Positions 42,876-52,784 of a stretch of DNA of 64,000 nucleotides are shown here, in pieces (position 1 is the first letter of the stretch; each line of letters starts with the position of its first letter). The stretch comes from Microlunatus soli (lineage in GTDB: Bacteria; Actinomycetota; Actinomycetes; Propionibacteriales; Propionibacteriaceae). Made by a program: the position numbers and the translations under genes. The DNA lies in contig NZ_LT629772.1 in NCBI RefSeq assembly GCF_900105385.1, positions 1,302,001 to 1,366,000 on the forward strand, read 5' to 3'. The notes below the pieces were generated by a model, which did no database searches, was not told the origin of the DNA, and saw only the letters and a program-made list of their open reading frames with translations.

Positions 42876-44198
42876 TCAGCGGGGCAGGTCCTCCAGCAGG
42901 TCGGTGACCAGTTCGGCGATCGCCGACCGCTCCGAACGATGCAGCGTGATGTGCGCGAACAGCGGATGCCCCTTCAGCTTTTCCACCACCGCCACCACCC
43001 CGTCGTGCCGGCCGACCCGGAGGTTGTCCCGTTGGGCGATGTCGTGGGTGAGCACCACCCGGGAGTCCTGTCCGATCCGGGACAGCACGGTGAGCAGCAC
43101 GTTGCGTTCCAGCGACTGCGCCTCGTCGACGATCACGAAGGCGTCGTGCAGCGACCGGCCGCGGATGTGGGTCAGCGGCAGCACCTCCAGCAGGCCCCGT
43201 TCGAGCACCTCGTCGATGACCACCTTCGAGGTGACGGCACTGAGGGTGTCGAAGACGGCCTGCGCCCAGGGCTGCATCTTCTCCCCCTCAGTGCCCGGCA
43301 GGTAGCCGAGATCCTGACCGCCGACGGCGTACAGCGGCCGGAAGATCACCACCTTGGAGTGCTGCTGCCGCTCCAGCACGGCCTCCAGTCCGGCACACAG
43401 GGCCAGCGCGGATTTGCCGGTACCGGCCCGACCGCCCATCGAGACGATGCCGACACTGGGGTCGAGCAGGATGTCCAGCGCGACCCGCTGCTCGGCCGAC
43501 CGACCGTGGATCCCGAACGCGTCCCGGTCTGTGTTGATCAGCTTGACGTCCTTGTCCGGTGTCACCCGGCCCAGCGCGGTGGCCGAGCCGCTGCTCAGCA
43601 CAACTCCTGTGTGGCAAGGAAGATCACGGGCGGCTTCGAGCTCGGCCGAGCCGGTCTCGTACAACTTGTCAAGATCATCGGTGGTGATCGCCAGGTCGGC
43701 CATCCCGGTCCAACCCGAGTCCGGCGACAGTTCGGCGCGGTATTCCTGTGCGGTCAATCCGACCGAGGACGCCTTCACCCGCATCGGCAGGTCCTTGCTG
43801 ACCAGCACCACGTCACGTCCCTCGCGGGAGAAGTTCAACGCGACGGCCAGGATCCGCGAGTCGTTGTCCCCCAACCGGAAGCCGTCGGGCAGTGCCGACG
43901 GATCGGAGTGATTGAGTTCGACGTGGACGGTGCCACCTTGATCATTGACGGGTACCGGAGCATCGAGCCTGCCGTGTCTGATCCGGAGATCGTCGAGCAA
44001 CCGCAGCGCCTCGCGGGCGAAGAAACCCAATTCGGCGTGGTGCCGTTTGCCCTCGAGTTCGGTGATCACCACCACCGGCAGGACGACGTCATGTTCGGCG
44101 AATCGGCGCAGGGCGTGCGGATCGCTCAACAGGACGGAGGTGTCGATGACATACGTGCGCTGATCTTCGGACGTGCTCGTTGCCGCTGACTTGGCCAC
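42876..44198 (-). CDS. phoH2: PhoH2-type protein: PIN RNase domain fused to PhoH ATPase
   Basis: A protein of 440 residues. The N-terminal PIN domain has acidic residues in [23 protein letters not shown] and [13 protein letters not shown]; the PhoH ATPase has Walker [12 protein letters not shown], Walker [14 protein letters not shown] and the sensor region [11 protein letters not shown]. PhoH2 proteins from mycobacteria are ATP-dependent RNA helicase/ribonucleases. GTG 44198 has AAGGA upstream. Matches Rv1095 in the conserved block. Confidence 0.94.
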   Translation of the reverse strand: MAKSAATSTSEDQRTYVIDTSVLLSDPHALRRFAEHDVVLPVVVITELEGKRHHAELGFFAREALRLLDDLRIRHGRLDAPVPVNDQGGTVHVELNHSDPSALPDGFRLGDNDSRILAVALNFSREGRDVVLVSKDLPMRVKASSVGLTAQEYRAELSPDSGWTGMADLAITTDDLDKLYETGSAELEAARDLPCHTGVVLSSGSATALGRVTPDKDVKLINTDRDAFGIHGRSAEQRVALDILLDPSVGIVSMGGRAGTGKSALALCAGLEAVLERQQHSKVVIFRPLYAVGGQDLGYLPGTEGEKMQPWAQAVFDTLSAVTSKVVIDEVLERGLLEVLPLTHIRGRSLHDAFVIVDEAQSLERNVLLTVLSRIGQDSRVVLTHDIAQRDNLRVGRHDGVVAVVEKLKGHPLFAHITLHRSERSAIAELVTDLLEDLPR

Positions 44199-44543
44199 TT
44201 TCGGTCCTTACTGGGGGCCGCGCGACACCATCGCCCGGCCCCACGCTGTCACGTGGTCGGCCGGGGCCGGAACCCGCTCATCGTCGACGCGGATGTCCGG
44301 TGACGCGCAGATACGAGCTGCATCAGCTGCCTCCCCGGCGAGGCACTTCCCCATGCCTCGCACCACCAACGTTAAGCCCATCCAGGCCGGCCCAGCGGAA
44401 CACGCGACCGCGCGTGTCGCGGATTGCCGCGGCCTCTTCGGTGGACCGCTGACAGGGGCGTGATCGGCAGCAGAATTCGGCGTGAACGGACCACCGATCG
44501 TCGGTATCCAGCCCGCTGCTTCCGGGCCCCGGTACGGGTCGGT
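44199..44543. other. 345-bp gap without a supported gene
   Basis: Upstream of phoH2 and downstream of the EamA-type gene. A plus-strand open frame here lies antisense to the phoH2 start and has no ribosome site or motif. No clear promoter, repeat or hairpin was identified. Confidence 0.45.
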
Positions 44544-45497
44544 TCAGTGCCGCGCCAGCGCGGCGACAGCGACCCCGACCAAGGTCAGCGCGCAACCGAC
44601 CACGTCGATCACGCTCAGCCCGGCTCCGGTCGGGATGATCAGTTCGACCAGAACGGCGCCGATCAGTTGTCCGGCAATGGCGGTGAGCCCGAGCAGCAGC
44701 ACGCCGACCCACCGGACGACCACGGCCGCGGTCGCGATGAACAGCACCCCGATGACGCCGCCCAGATAGAGCCAGGGGTCGGTCGGCAACGCGGACGGCA
44801 GCCCGCGGACGACCAGGCTGATGCCGGCGGCGAGGATCAGCGCGACGGTGCCGACGCCGAAGTTGATCGAGGCCGCGACGATCGGCCCACCGACCACCCC
44901 GACCCGGCCATTCACCGCCTGCTGCCAGGCCAGCCCGAAGCCGGCGATCGCGGGCAGCAGCGCCAGCACATAGGTCCGGGGTCCGCCGCCGAGGCCGTCG
45001 GCGCTGGCGATCACGACCGCCACCAGCGCGATCGCGGCTCCCAGCGCTCGACCTCGGGTGATCATGGCGCGGCCTGCCGGGCCGAGACCGATCCGGTCGA
45101 CCCACAGGCTGCTCAGCAGCTGCCCGCCGACGACCGCGACGGTGAAGGTGGCGACGCCGATGGTGGTCACGGCCACGCCCTGGGCGGTGACCAGGAAGGC
45201 ACCGGAGACGCCGCCGAGCAGCTGCCACCAGACCAGCCGCCGGTCGGCGACGGCCCGACGGACCTCGGTCAGCCGGGCGCGGATCGAACGACGTGCCAGC
45301 AGGATGATCGCCAGCAGCACCAGGCCGGTACCGAAGCTGATCAGCGCAGCGACGATGCCGTTCTGCAGCCGGGTCCCGAGGGCACCGTTGATCCGGGACT
45401 GGACGGCGATCAGCAGGCCGGTGCCGAACGCCAGCGACAGGCCGAGCACCCGCAGTCCGGAGGACACCGCACTGGTGGCGCTCTGCTGGCTCGTCAC
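44544..45497 (-). CDS. DMT-superfamily (DUF606/YdcZ-type) membrane protein
   Basis: A protein of 317 residues with ten hydrophobic segments in two homologous halves: GLLIAVQSRINGALGTRLQNGIVAALISFGTGLVLL in the first parallels LAWQQAVNGRVGVVGGPIVAASINFGVGTVALIL in the second. This internal repeat is the DUF606 (YdcZ) transporter pattern. Substrate unknown. Confidence 0.87.
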   Translation of the reverse strand: MTSQQSATSAVSSGLRVLGLSLAFGTGLLIAVQSRINGALGTRLQNGIVAALISFGTGLVLLAIILLARRSIRARLTEVRRAVADRRLVWWQLLGGVSGAFLVTAQGVAVTTIGVATFTVAVVGGQLLSSLWVDRIGLGPAGRAMITRGRALGAAIALVAVVIASADGLGGGPRTYVLALLPAIAGFGLAWQQAVNGRVGVVGGPIVAASINFGVGTVALILAAGISLVVRGLPSALPTDPWLYLGGVIGVLFIATAAVVVRWVGVLLLGLTAIAGQLIGAVLVELIIPTGAGLSVIDVVGCALTLVGVAVAALARH

Positions 45498-45585
45498 ATT
45501 CCTCCCTCGTTCGACGCTGCTCGATGGCGTACCCGATCACGTCAGCCCCCACCACATCAGCGAGGCCGGATCGGGCGGCAGCCGG

Positions 45586-46392
45586 TCAGCGGCCGAAGCG
45601 CCGTTCGCGTTGGTTGTAGGCGCGCAACGCCCGGATGAAGTCGACCTTGCGGAAGTCCGGCCACAACGCCTCACAGAAGTAGAACTCGCTGTGCGCCGAC
45701 TGCCACATCAGGAACCCGGACAGCCGCTGCTCGCCGGAGGTGCGGATGATCAGGTCGGGGTCGGGCTGGCCGGCGGTGTAGAGGTGGCCGGCGATGTGGT
45801 CGATCTCCAGGGTCTCGGCCAGCTCCGAGATCGACATCCCCTGCTTGGCCTTCTCGGCCAGCAGTGAGCGGAACGCGTCCCGCAGCTCGTGCCGTCCGCC
45901 GTACGAGACGGCGATGTTGATCATCATCCCGTCCAGATCACGGGTGTCGGTCTCGGCTCGCCGCAGCACCTCGGCCGAATCGGCCGGGATCAGGTCCAGC
46001 GCGCCGAGCGGATGCACCCGCCAGCGGCGTTGGGCGGCCAGATCGGTGACCAGATCCTCGATCACCCGCAGCAGCGGTGCCAGCTCCTCACCGTCCCGGG
46101 CGAAATTCTCCGTCGACAGCACCCACAACGTGACCGTCGGGATCCGGACCTCGTCGCACCAGGTGACGAACTCCTTCAGCTTGTCCGCACCGGCCCGGTA
46201 GCCGACAGCGAGCGGCTGCCCGGGCGCGTTGGCGCGGGCCCAGCGACGGTTGCCGTCGGCCAGTACGGCGATGTGCTGCGGCAGTTGATCATGGTCGAGC
46301 TCACCGATCAGACGGTGTTCATAGGTCGAATACAACCAGCTCGAGGGGTGCAGGCGGTCGACAATCTCGCGCACCCGATCGACTCCTGCCAC
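45586..46392 (-). CDS. uppS: Short-chain Z-isoprenyl diphosphate synthase (UPP synthase family)
   Basis: A protein of 268 residues. IAVLADGNRRWAR is conserved region I (catalytic Asp), TLWVLSTENFAR and YGGRHELRDA follow, and PDLIIRTSGEQRLSGFLMWQSAHSEFYF is region V. The N-terminus HPSSWLYSTYEHRL resembles Rv1086, which makes Z,E-farnesyl diphosphate, rather than the long-chain decaprenyl enzyme Rv2361c; short-chain activity is inference. It is divergent from the HlyIII gene, as in mycobacteria. Confidence 0.9.
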   Translation of the reverse strand: MAGVDRVREIVDRLHPSSWLYSTYEHRLIGELDHDQLPQHIAVLADGNRRWARANAPGQPLAVGYRAGADKLKEFVTWCDEVRIPTVTLWVLSTENFARDGEELAPLLRVIEDLVTDLAAQRRWRVHPLGALDLIPADSAEVLRRAETDTRDLDGMMINIAVSYGGRHELRDAFRSLLAEKAKQGMSISELAETLEIDHIAGHLYTAGQPDPDLIIRTSGEQRLSGFLMWQSAHSEFYFCEALWPDFRKVDFIRALRAYNQRERRFGR

Positions 46393-46689
46393 GGAGTGCA
46401 GACTACGCCGCTCCGCTGGTCGCCGTCAGCGCCCCCGCCGCGGAGATGTCAGAACGCGGTCGCGTGATGGCCATCGACGTTCCGACATCCCCCGCGTTCG
46501 GGGGTGCGCTGAGGATTGCCGAAGTTCACAGCGGACCCTCACCCGGCGTTCATGGGTTTGTTGATCGGCGCTGGCTACCGTCGGAGTGGATCGGCCACGT
46601 ACGGTGGCCGACGATGACGGGGCCACCGGGTGTCCCGATCCGCTCGTGAGAGCCGGCGAAGATCCGTTCCTGAGATCTGAGGAGGACTG
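46393..46689. other. Divergent promoter region uppS / hlyIII gene
   Basis: About 300 bp. It contains a short CCCCCG-CGTT-CGGGGG-like hairpin near 46490. A small plus-strand frame from ATG 46446 has no ribosome site and Arg/Trp-rich product, so I do not call it a gene. Confidence 0.4.
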
Positions 46690-47430
46690 ATGGCTACCAG
46701 CCTCGAGCAGCGCCCGCCCGAGCCCGAATCCGTGGTTGACGCCCAGCAACCGGCCCCGCCGGTCGGCCATGAAACGCCCGGTGAGACCGCTGCTCGGCTG
46801 GTCAAGCCACGGCTGCGGGGCTGGCTGCACGCCGCCATCACCCCGCTCGCCTGCGCCGCCGGGATCGTCCTGATCTGCCTGGCACCGACCGCTGCCGGCA
46901 AGGTCGGCGGTGCCGTGTTCCTGGCGGCCGCGCTGCTGCTGTTCGGCACCAGCGCCTTGTTCCACCGGTTCAACTGGGGTGTCACCGGGGTCGGGATCCT
47001 GCGCCGACTGGACCACTCCAACATCTACCTCTTCATCGCGGCGTCCTATACGCCGTTTGCCCTCGGGCTGCTCGAGGGGCGTTCGCAGACGTTGCTGCTG
47101 GTGTTGATCTGGGGTGCCGCGGTGCTCGGACTGTTCTTCCGAACCTTCTGGCTGAGCGCCCCACGCTGGCTCTACACCCTGTTGTACGTGGTGGTCGGTC
47201 TCTCGCCGGCCGGCTGGATGCCGCAGTTCGCTGCCCACGGCGGTCCGGCGGTCTTCACTCTGATCCTGGTCGGCGGCGGGCTGTACGTGGCCGGTGCGAT
47301 CATCTATGCGACCAAGCGGCCCGACCCGTCGCCGCGCTGGTTCGGCTTCCACGAGGTCTTCCACTCCTGCACGATCGGCGCCTTCGTCAGCCACTACATC
47401 GCCATCTCGATGGTCACCTACGCCGCCTGA
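46690..47430 (+). CDS. trhA: Haemolysin III / PAQR-family membrane protein
   Basis: A protein of 246 residues with seven membrane helices. The PAQR metal motifs are present: ALFHRFNWG with the ALFH Ser/His pattern, RRLDHSNIYLFIAASYTPFAL (HxxD-like), and FGFHEVFHSCTIGAFVSHYIAI with two His near the C-terminus. Members may be metal-dependent hydrolases. In mycobacteria the homologue Rv1085c also faces the Z-isoprenyl synthase gene. GAGGAG precedes ATG 46690. Confidence 0.9.
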   Translation: MATSLEQRPPEPESVVDAQQPAPPVGHETPGETAARLVKPRLRGWLHAAITPLACAAGIVLICLAPTAAGKVGGAVFLAAALLLFGTSALFHRFNWGVTGVGILRRLDHSNIYLFIAASYTPFALGLLEGRSQTLLLVLIWGAAVLGLFFRTFWLSAPRWLYTLLYVVVGLSPAGWMPQFAAHGGPAVFTLILVGGGLYVAGAIIYATKRPDPSPRWFGFHEVFHSCTIGAFVSHYIAISMVTYAA

Positions 47431-47469
47431 TCGGCTGCCGCTCACCCCGGCGCGCTGACCGATCCGCCG

Positions 47470-49524
47470 CTACCGGGGAAGGTTGCTGAGCTCGGCGAGC
47501 ATGGCTTCCTCGTCGGTGACCGGTAGCCGGCAGACGAAGCCGTGGCAGACGTACGCGGTCGGTTTGCCGTCGATCATCGTCCGACCGGCGAGCAGTGGTA
47601 CGCCATCGGCATCGGGTCGGCCGAGGACGACCACCGAGCCGGCGGGTGCCACCCGGCGCGCCCGGTCCGCCATCGAACGGGCCGGCGGATCGTCCGGATC
47701 ACCGACGACGGCGATTTCGGCCGCAGGGACTGCGGTCCGGGTGACCACGTCGGCGAGCAGCCAGCCGGCGAATCGGGGGGCGGCCGTGACCAACCTGGCC
47801 GCCGAACCGGCGGCCCGTTCGGACCGGGCGGCCAGGTCCAGTTCACCGCTGTAGGCAGCGAGCCGAGCGAAGGCGTGAACGGCCGAGCTCAGGCCCGACG
47901 GCGTCGCGTTGTCGGTGGGGTCCTTCGGCCGGTTGATCAGGCTCTCGGCGTCGTCGGCGGTGTCGTAGAACCCGCCGTCGGGTGCATCGAAATGATCGGC
48001 CAGCACCGTCAGCAGGCGTCGCGACCGACGCGCCCAGATCGGGTCGCCGGTCACTTCCGCCAACCGGACGAACGCCAACGCGACCAACGCGTAGTCGTCG
48101 GCATTGCCGTCGGTCCGGCCGACGACGCCGTCCCGAGATGTCCGCCGCAGCCGACCGTCGACCCAGTGTAGCTCCCAGATGGCCGTGGCCGCGCGGACCG
48201 CGGCGGTTACCCAGTCCGGTCGCTGCAGCAGCGCACCCGCAAAGGCCAGGGCATCGATCACCAGACCGTTCCAGGCCGCGATGATCTTGTCATCACGGGC
48301 CGGCCGAGACCGGTTGCCGCGCGCCGTGGCCAGCAGCCTCCGAATCCCCGACCATCGCGGATCCTGCTCGGCGTCGGGGTCTCGCAACTGCAGGGTCGAC
48401 CTGCCGTCGTCGGCGGTGCCGGCCTCGGTGACCCGGCACCGGTCGACGGTGAAGTCGAGGAGTTCTTGATCACCGAGGGCCGCTTCCAGATCCGATCGGT
48501 CCCACAGGTAGTAGGCGCCCTCGGTCAGGGTGCCGTCCGGACCGGGCGAGTCGGCATCCAGGCTGGCGGCGAACGCCCCCTGTTCGGTGATCATCTCCCA
48601 CAGCAGCCATTCGACGGTCTGGTTGATCACCGATTCGATCCGCGGATGTCGGGTGAGACGCCAGTCGTGCAGGTAGAGACCGAGCAGCAGACCGTTGTCG
48701 TACAACATCTTCTCGAAGTGCGGCACCACCCAGCCGGAGTCCACGCTGTAGCGGGCGAAGCCGCCGGCGAGCTGGTCGTAGATGCCGCCGGACGCCATCG
48801 CCATCAGCGTCTCGTGGGCGATGAAGCGCGCCTGGTCACGGACCCGATCCTCGACGTTGCTGACCGACAGCCGCAGCAGACCTTCCAGCACCGTCGACGG
48901 CGGGAATTTGGGTGCGCCGCCGAACCCACCGTGTTGCTGGTCGTAGTCGCCGATCAAGGTGTCCAGCACCGTACCAAGATCATCTCGCCCGACTGATCCG
49001 GCGATGTCGGCTACCGCTCCCTCGCTGAGCCGACGGGTGATGTCGGCCGCTCCGGAGCGGATGTCGTCGCGTCGTTCGGACCACGCTTCGGCGACGGCGT
49101 CGAGCACCTGCCCGAACGACGGCAGGCCGTGCAGCGGCTGTTTCGGGTAGTAGGTGCCGGCCTGGAACGGATCACCGTCCGGGGTCAGGAACACCGTCAT
49201 CGGCCAGCCGCCCTGCCCCGTCATCGCCTGGGTGGCCTGCATGTAGACCGCATCGACATCCGGCCGTTCCTCCCGGTCGACCTTGATCGGCACGAAGTTG
49301 GTGTTGATCTTGGTCGCGGTGGGCAGGTCCTCGAAGGATTCGTGCGCCATCACGTGACACCAGTGGCAGGCGGCGTACCCGACCGACAGCAGGATCGGCA
49401 CATCCCGCCGCCTGGCCTCGGCGAGCGCCTCGTCGGTCCACTCCCACCAGTCGACGGGATTGTGGGCATGCTGGAGCAGGTACGGGCTCGTCGCGCCTGC
49501 CAACCGGTTTACCACCTGAACCAC
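47470..49524 (-). CDS. YyaL/DUF255 thioredoxin-like protein (SPATA20 family)
   Basis: A protein of about 684 residues. [24 protein letters not shown] and [18 protein letters not shown] (CxxC in a thioredoxin fold) form the N-terminal domain. The rest is an alpha/alpha toroid like that of N-acylglucosamine epimerases ([58 protein letters not shown]). No activity is firmly known. GTG 49524 or ATG 49545 may start it. Corresponds to Rv1084 next to the HlyIII gene. Confidence 0.93.
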   Translation of the reverse strand: MVQVVNRLAGATSPYLLQHAHNPVDWWEWTDEALAEARRRDVPILLSVGYAACHWCHVMAHESFEDLPTATKINTNFVPIKVDREERPDVDAVYMQATQAMTGQGGWPMTVFLTPDGDPFQAGTYYPKQPLHGLPSFGQVLDAVAEAWSERRDDIRSGAADITRRLSEGAVADIAGSVGRDDLGTVLDTLIGDYDQQHGGFGGAPKFPPSTVLEGLLRLSVSNVEDRVRDQARFIAHETLMAMASGGIYDQLAGGFARYSVDSGWVVPHFEKMLYDNGLLLGLYLHDWRLTRHPRIESVINQTVEWLLWEMITEQGAFAASLDADSPGPDGTLTEGAYYLWDRSDLEAALGDQELLDFTVDRCRVTEAGTADDGRSTLQLRDPDAEQDPRWSGIRRLLATARGNRSRPARDDKIIAAWNGLVIDALAFAGALLQRPDWVTAAVRAATAIWELHWVDGRLRRTSRDGVVGRTDGNADDYALVALAFVRLAEVTGDPIWARRSRRLLTVLADHFDAPDGGFYDTADDAESLINRPKDPTDNATPSGLSSAVHAFARLAAYSGELDLAARSERAAGSAARLVTAAPRFAGWLLADVVTRTAVPAAEIAVVGDPDDPPARSMADRARRVAPAGSVVVLGRPDADGVPLLAGRTMIDGKPTAYVCHGFVCRLPVTDEEAMLAELSNLPR

Positions 49525-49723
49525 TCCGCATCCGTGAACGTGCATCAGTCGCTGCTCTGATGCACGGGCCGACATCAGAGGCGTTCGTCCTCGACACGAG
49601 GACAACACCCACCGCCAGCCTAGGACGACGCGCCAGATCGCTCGTCAGAAGGCGGTGCTTTGCCGGCATCTGATACGGGTGATCGACACCGAATGCATCG
49701 CGGCGAGGACGAGGTCTCGATGA

Positions 49724-50317
49724 TCAACCGCGCTGTCGGGCTTCCATGGTGATCGCCAGAGCCAGCAGCAAGATGTCGTCGATCGACTGATCATGGACGG
49801 TGATCCGATACCAGTCGTCGAGGACCTTCGGCTTCTCGATGCTGAACCCGACCCCGCCCCGTTCGTCGACGAAATCGAAGTGATACTTGATCACGGCGTT
49901 GATCACCTGACCTGGGGCGTCGCCGAACAGTCCGATGAGGCGTCGGACCCGAGCGGTCGCGAGGCTGCGTTCGGTCCCGGTGAGTCGGCCCACCGTGGGC
50001 TGGTCGAACTGCCAGGTCGTCCGTTCCACCGACTTCCTCGGCAACACACCGAAGGTGCCGAGGCACTCTCCGGCGTTGTCGATCACCTCGTATCCGGTCA
50101 ACGAGGCAACGAATCCCGCGCTGCTCTCCCGGACCACCGCGATCTGTTCGGTCCGCTCCTCATCGCGGTAGATGATGATCTCGTCGGCAGCCTTCAACTG
50201 CTTCTCGGCATAGCCCACCAGTGCACCCGGCTGCCCCGCGCCGTCATCGGCCGACAACCGGTACTTGCGTTTCAGCCCGAGCGAGATCTTGCGAACGTGG
50301 TACGTCGACGCCGTCAC
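49724..50317 (-). CDS. LURP-one/Tubby-like domain protein, function unknown
   Basis: A protein of 197 residues: KISLGLKRKYRLSADDG, EIIIYRDEERTEQIAVVRESSAG, YEVIDNAGECLGTFGV and VDERGGVGFSIEKPK read as repeated beta-hairpins of a LOR/scramblase-type twelve-stranded barrel. It ends in a hydrophobic helix (DDILLLALAITMEAR), possibly membrane attached. Assignment by pattern only. Confidence 0.65.
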   Translation of the reverse strand: MTASTYHVRKISLGLKRKYRLSADDGAGQPGALVGYAEKQLKAADEIIIYRDEERTEQIAVVRESSAGFVASLTGYEVIDNAGECLGTFGVLPRKSVERTTWQFDQPTVGRLTGTERSLATARVRRLIGLFGDAPGQVINAVIKYHFDFVDERGGVGFSIEKPKVLDDWYRITVHDQSIDDILLLALAITMEARQRG

Positions 50318-50439
50318 GGCCGTGACCCTACCCGGGGCAGCAACACGCGAGGATGAGCAGCGGCCCCGTCGGTAGCCGGGATGGCTGGAACGTCCACGCC
50401 GAGCCGACGTGCCCGATGCGCGAGCCGGGGCGCGCCGGA

Positions 50440-50997
50440 TCAGCCGCGGTTGAGGTAGTGATCAAATACCCGTGCCGAGCCCCGACGTCGACGCGATATC
50501 CGCGGCACGTCTCCATATCGGTAGATGACCGCCGTGCCCTCATCGCCCTCCCGCAGATCGCCCCCGACAACTCGGCCGACGAACCCGAACTGCATCATCG
50601 GCCCGAACTCCAGCGGATCGCCGTCGCCGGTCGCCCGGTCGAACAGCCGGCACAGCTCTGCGGTCAACTCCACGGTCAGCCCGGTCTCTTCCTGTACCTC
50701 ACGAACCGCGCATTCCTCGGGCGACTCCCCGAACTCCACGATTCCGCCCGGCAGCCCGCACGGCTCCTGTTCATCACAACCAGGCGGATGGATCATCACC
50801 AGGCCATCATCGGACTCGACGACGACCAAGGCTCCGGCGTAGTTCGGCGGATAGTAGACCCAACCGCATGCGGAGCAGGTCGGGCGCTGGAACCGATTGA
50901 CCTGATCACGCTGAGCAGGATCGAGGCGGCCCGCACACCGTGGGCAGAAGACATAGCGCAGGTGCTTCGGCGCAAGCTGCGGATAGTGCCCGGTCAT
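50440..50997 (-). CDS. NUDIX hydrolase with N-terminal zinc ribbon
   Basis: A protein of 185 residues. CPRC and CSACGW form a four-Cys zinc ribbon at 18-45, as in NADH pyrophosphatase-like enzymes. The Nudix box is GGIVEFGESPEECAVREVQEETGL, matching Gx5Ex7REUxEExGU. It would hydrolyse a nucleoside diphosphate linked to another moiety; the SQPWPFPxS signature of NudC is missing, so NADH specificity is not supported. Divergent from the 51088 gene. Confidence 0.9.
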   Translation of the reverse strand: MTGHYPQLAPKHLRYVFCPRCAGRLDPAQRDQVNRFQRPTCSACGWVYYPPNYAGALVVVESDDGLVMIHPPGCDEQEPCGLPGGIVEFGESPEECAVREVQEETGLTVELTAELCRLFDRATGDGDPLEFGPMMQFGFVGRVVGGDLREGDEGTAVIYRYGDVPRISRRRRGSARVFDHYLNRG

Positions 50998-51087
50998 GGC
51001 GGCAGTATCTCAACGCAGCGATCGATCGAGTACCGGTGCCGGGCCGCGGCCTGGCGTGGTCGGCCGCGGACCTCTACCGTCACCGTC

Positions 51088-51567
51088 ATGTCGACACTCG
51101 AGTTCCGCCGGCCGCAGCCAGATCCGAAACCCCGGATGCCGCTGCTGGATCGGCTGCTGCGCCGCGACCGGGAGCCGGCCCCGGAACCCGAGCTGGTGCT
51201 CGATTCCGACGGCTTCACCGGTTACGGCGGACTCCGGGTGCCCTGGTCGGCTGTACGAGCCTGGCAGGTTGTCCACCATCACGCCGTATACCGCGACACA
51301 CTCGGCGACCTCGAGGATGCGCCGGAGCTGTCCGAGGATCTCGAGCCGATCGAGATCGACGAATGGTTGGCGACGTTCGAGGTCGACGAGCCGGAACGAT
51401 TCCTGGAGCCGTTGCCGCCGGAGGTGCGGGCGGTCTACCTGGACGATCGATTCGCACCGGTCCGGATCGGCCTGGACGGCTTGGATACTCCTGTTGCCGG
51501 CATCGTTGCGGAGATCGAGCGATTCATCGGCCGACCGCCGGTGCAACAATCGCGAACCAGCGCCTAG
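51088..51567 (+). CDS. Hypothetical acidic protein
   Basis: A protein of 159 residues; LVLDSDGFTGYGGLRVPWSAVRAWQVVHHHAVYRD looks like a PH-like strand set, followed by an acidic stretch (LEDAPELSEDLEPIEIDEW) and VRIGLDGLDTPVAGIVAEIERFIG. I do not recognise a family with certainty. No ribosome site of note before ATG 51088. Transcribed divergently from the Nudix gene. Confidence 0.6.
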   Translation: MSTLEFRRPQPDPKPRMPLLDRLLRRDREPAPEPELVLDSDGFTGYGGLRVPWSAVRAWQVVHHHAVYRDTLGDLEDAPELSEDLEPIEIDEWLATFEVDEPERFLEPLPPEVRAVYLDDRFAPVRIGLDGLDTPVAGIVAEIERFIGRPPVQQSRTSA

Positions 51568-51634
51568 CGCGCGTCGCCACCTGCCTCGGATCGGGCCGCG
51601 CGGAAGCGTACCGACTCCGACATGTCCATCGGTC

Positions 51635-51886
51635 TCAGACCTGATGCTGCCCTCGTGGACCGCCGGACCTGGACACCATGCGGACCCATCTCAGCGCCAG
51701 CTGATGCAACGTCACACCGGCCAGGACGTTGACGAAACCAAGACCTGCTGCAGCGGCAATGTCCGGTGCCGATGGCGAGAGACCGCCGAGGAGAAGGACA
51801 ACCGGCCACCCGATCGTGCCGAACACCAACGCCGAGCGCCACCAACGCCCCAACACCAGTCCGAGCAAGATCACGGTGGGAATCAT
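51635..51886 (-). CDS. Small two-to-three-helix membrane protein
   Basis: A protein of 83 residues: IPTVILLGLVLGRWWRSALVFGTIGWPVVLLLGG forms two hydrophobic segments and IAAAAGLGFVNVLAGVTLHQLALRW a third. GAGGAG is located eight bases before ATG 51886. Function unknown. Confidence 0.6.
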   Translation of the reverse strand: MIPTVILLGLVLGRWWRSALVFGTIGWPVVLLLGGLSPSAPDIAAAAGLGFVNVLAGVTLHQLALRWVRMVSRSGGPRGQHQV

Positions 51887-52010
51887 GGCATTCTCCTCAG
51901 CCCGAGCCGTTCGCGCTGCTGTCCAACCTACGCCCGGGCAGGCACACTCCCGAGCTGCCGACCGGCCGTCAAGGTCGGTTCAGGACAGCGGCGGCGTCAT
52001 GATCACTATG

Positions 52011-52418
52011 TCACCTCAGACTGGCCGCCAGCCCGCTGATCTCGTTTACTTGCTCGGATGTTTCGGTCCACGGTGGAGTCAGGCCATCACCGACGTAACG
52101 AGGCAGCAGATGCACGTGCAGGTGGAAGACATCCTGCCAACCCGCTGCGCGATTGCTCTGGAAGATCGACAGCCCATCCGGATGAAGGCGATCTTCCAGC
52201 CGCCTCGCCACCCGATGAACCGCCCGGCCCACTGCAGCGAACTCCGCTTCCCCGACGCTGAAGATATCGGCCGAATGCCGCCGAGGGATCACCAGGCTAT
52301 GGCCCAGCGTCGCGGGCGCAAGATCGAGGAACGCCACCGAGTGATCATCGGAGTAGAAGACCTGATCCCACGGATCTTCCGAACCGATTCGACAGAACGT
52401 GCACCCGATCTCGTTCAC
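52011..52418 (-). CDS. HIT-family nucleotide hydrolase/transferase
   Basis: A protein of 135 residues with the histidine triad FHLHVHLLPRY and the preceding SLVIPRRHSADIF and QSNRAAGWQDV of the HIT fold. CTFCRI at the N-terminus is typical of prokaryotic HIT proteins with a half zinc site. GTG 52418 has GAGGAG upstream and overlaps the preceding small gene by four bases (GTGA), so translation is coupled. Confidence 0.88.
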   Translation of the reverse strand: MNEIGCTFCRIGSEDPWDQVFYSDDHSVAFLDLAPATLGHSLVIPRRHSADIFSVGEAEFAAVGRAVHRVARRLEDRLHPDGLSIFQSNRAAGWQDVFHLHVHLLPRYVGDGLTPPWTETSEQVNEISGLAASLR

Positions 52419-52594
52419 AAGCTCGACTCCTCGTGTGTGAAGGCTGCCACGCCTAACCCTTTCCACACCCGACCGGCCGATTCCAGGATTGCTCTCAGTC
52501 CGATCTCGTCCATCAGAGCCTGGGCGGACGACTGGAGCCACGCCTGGCGATCGATCAGCTGCTCGACGTCGAGCCCGAGATCCTCTTGCTTCAT
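52415..52594 (-). CDS. Small protein coupled to the HIT gene
   Basis: A 59-residue helical protein, MKQEDLGLDVEQLIDRQAWLQ to FTHEESSL, with no known family. Its stop overlaps the start of the HIT gene (GTGA), and the two are probably co-translated. It could be the C-terminal relic of a longer gene, since upstream sequence offers no conserved extension in frame. Confidence 0.5.
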   Translation of the reverse strand: MKQEDLGLDVEQLIDRQAWLQSSAQALMDEIGLRAILESAGRVWKGLGVAAFTHEESSL

Positions 52595-52784
52595 CACTGC
52601 ATCCTGTCAGAGCTGAAACCGTGCTCACATCGGATCGATGACCGGGCGCCAGGACCCGCAGGGAGGTTCGGCCCCGGGCTGACGGGCATCCCCGATCCAC
52701 CGACGTCAGCAATACCAACGGAAACGCCGCCGACTTGTGTCGCACACGGGATCGGTCGCCGGGCCGTTGGTTCAGTGCCGTACG

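Noticed and set aside
44173..44463. Plus-strand frame over the phoH2 promoter
   Set aside because: Antisense to the phoH2 start and without ribosome site or conserved features.
46446..46649. Small plus-strand frame between uppS and the HlyIII gene
   Set aside because: No ribosome site, no motif, composition typical of non-coding frames.
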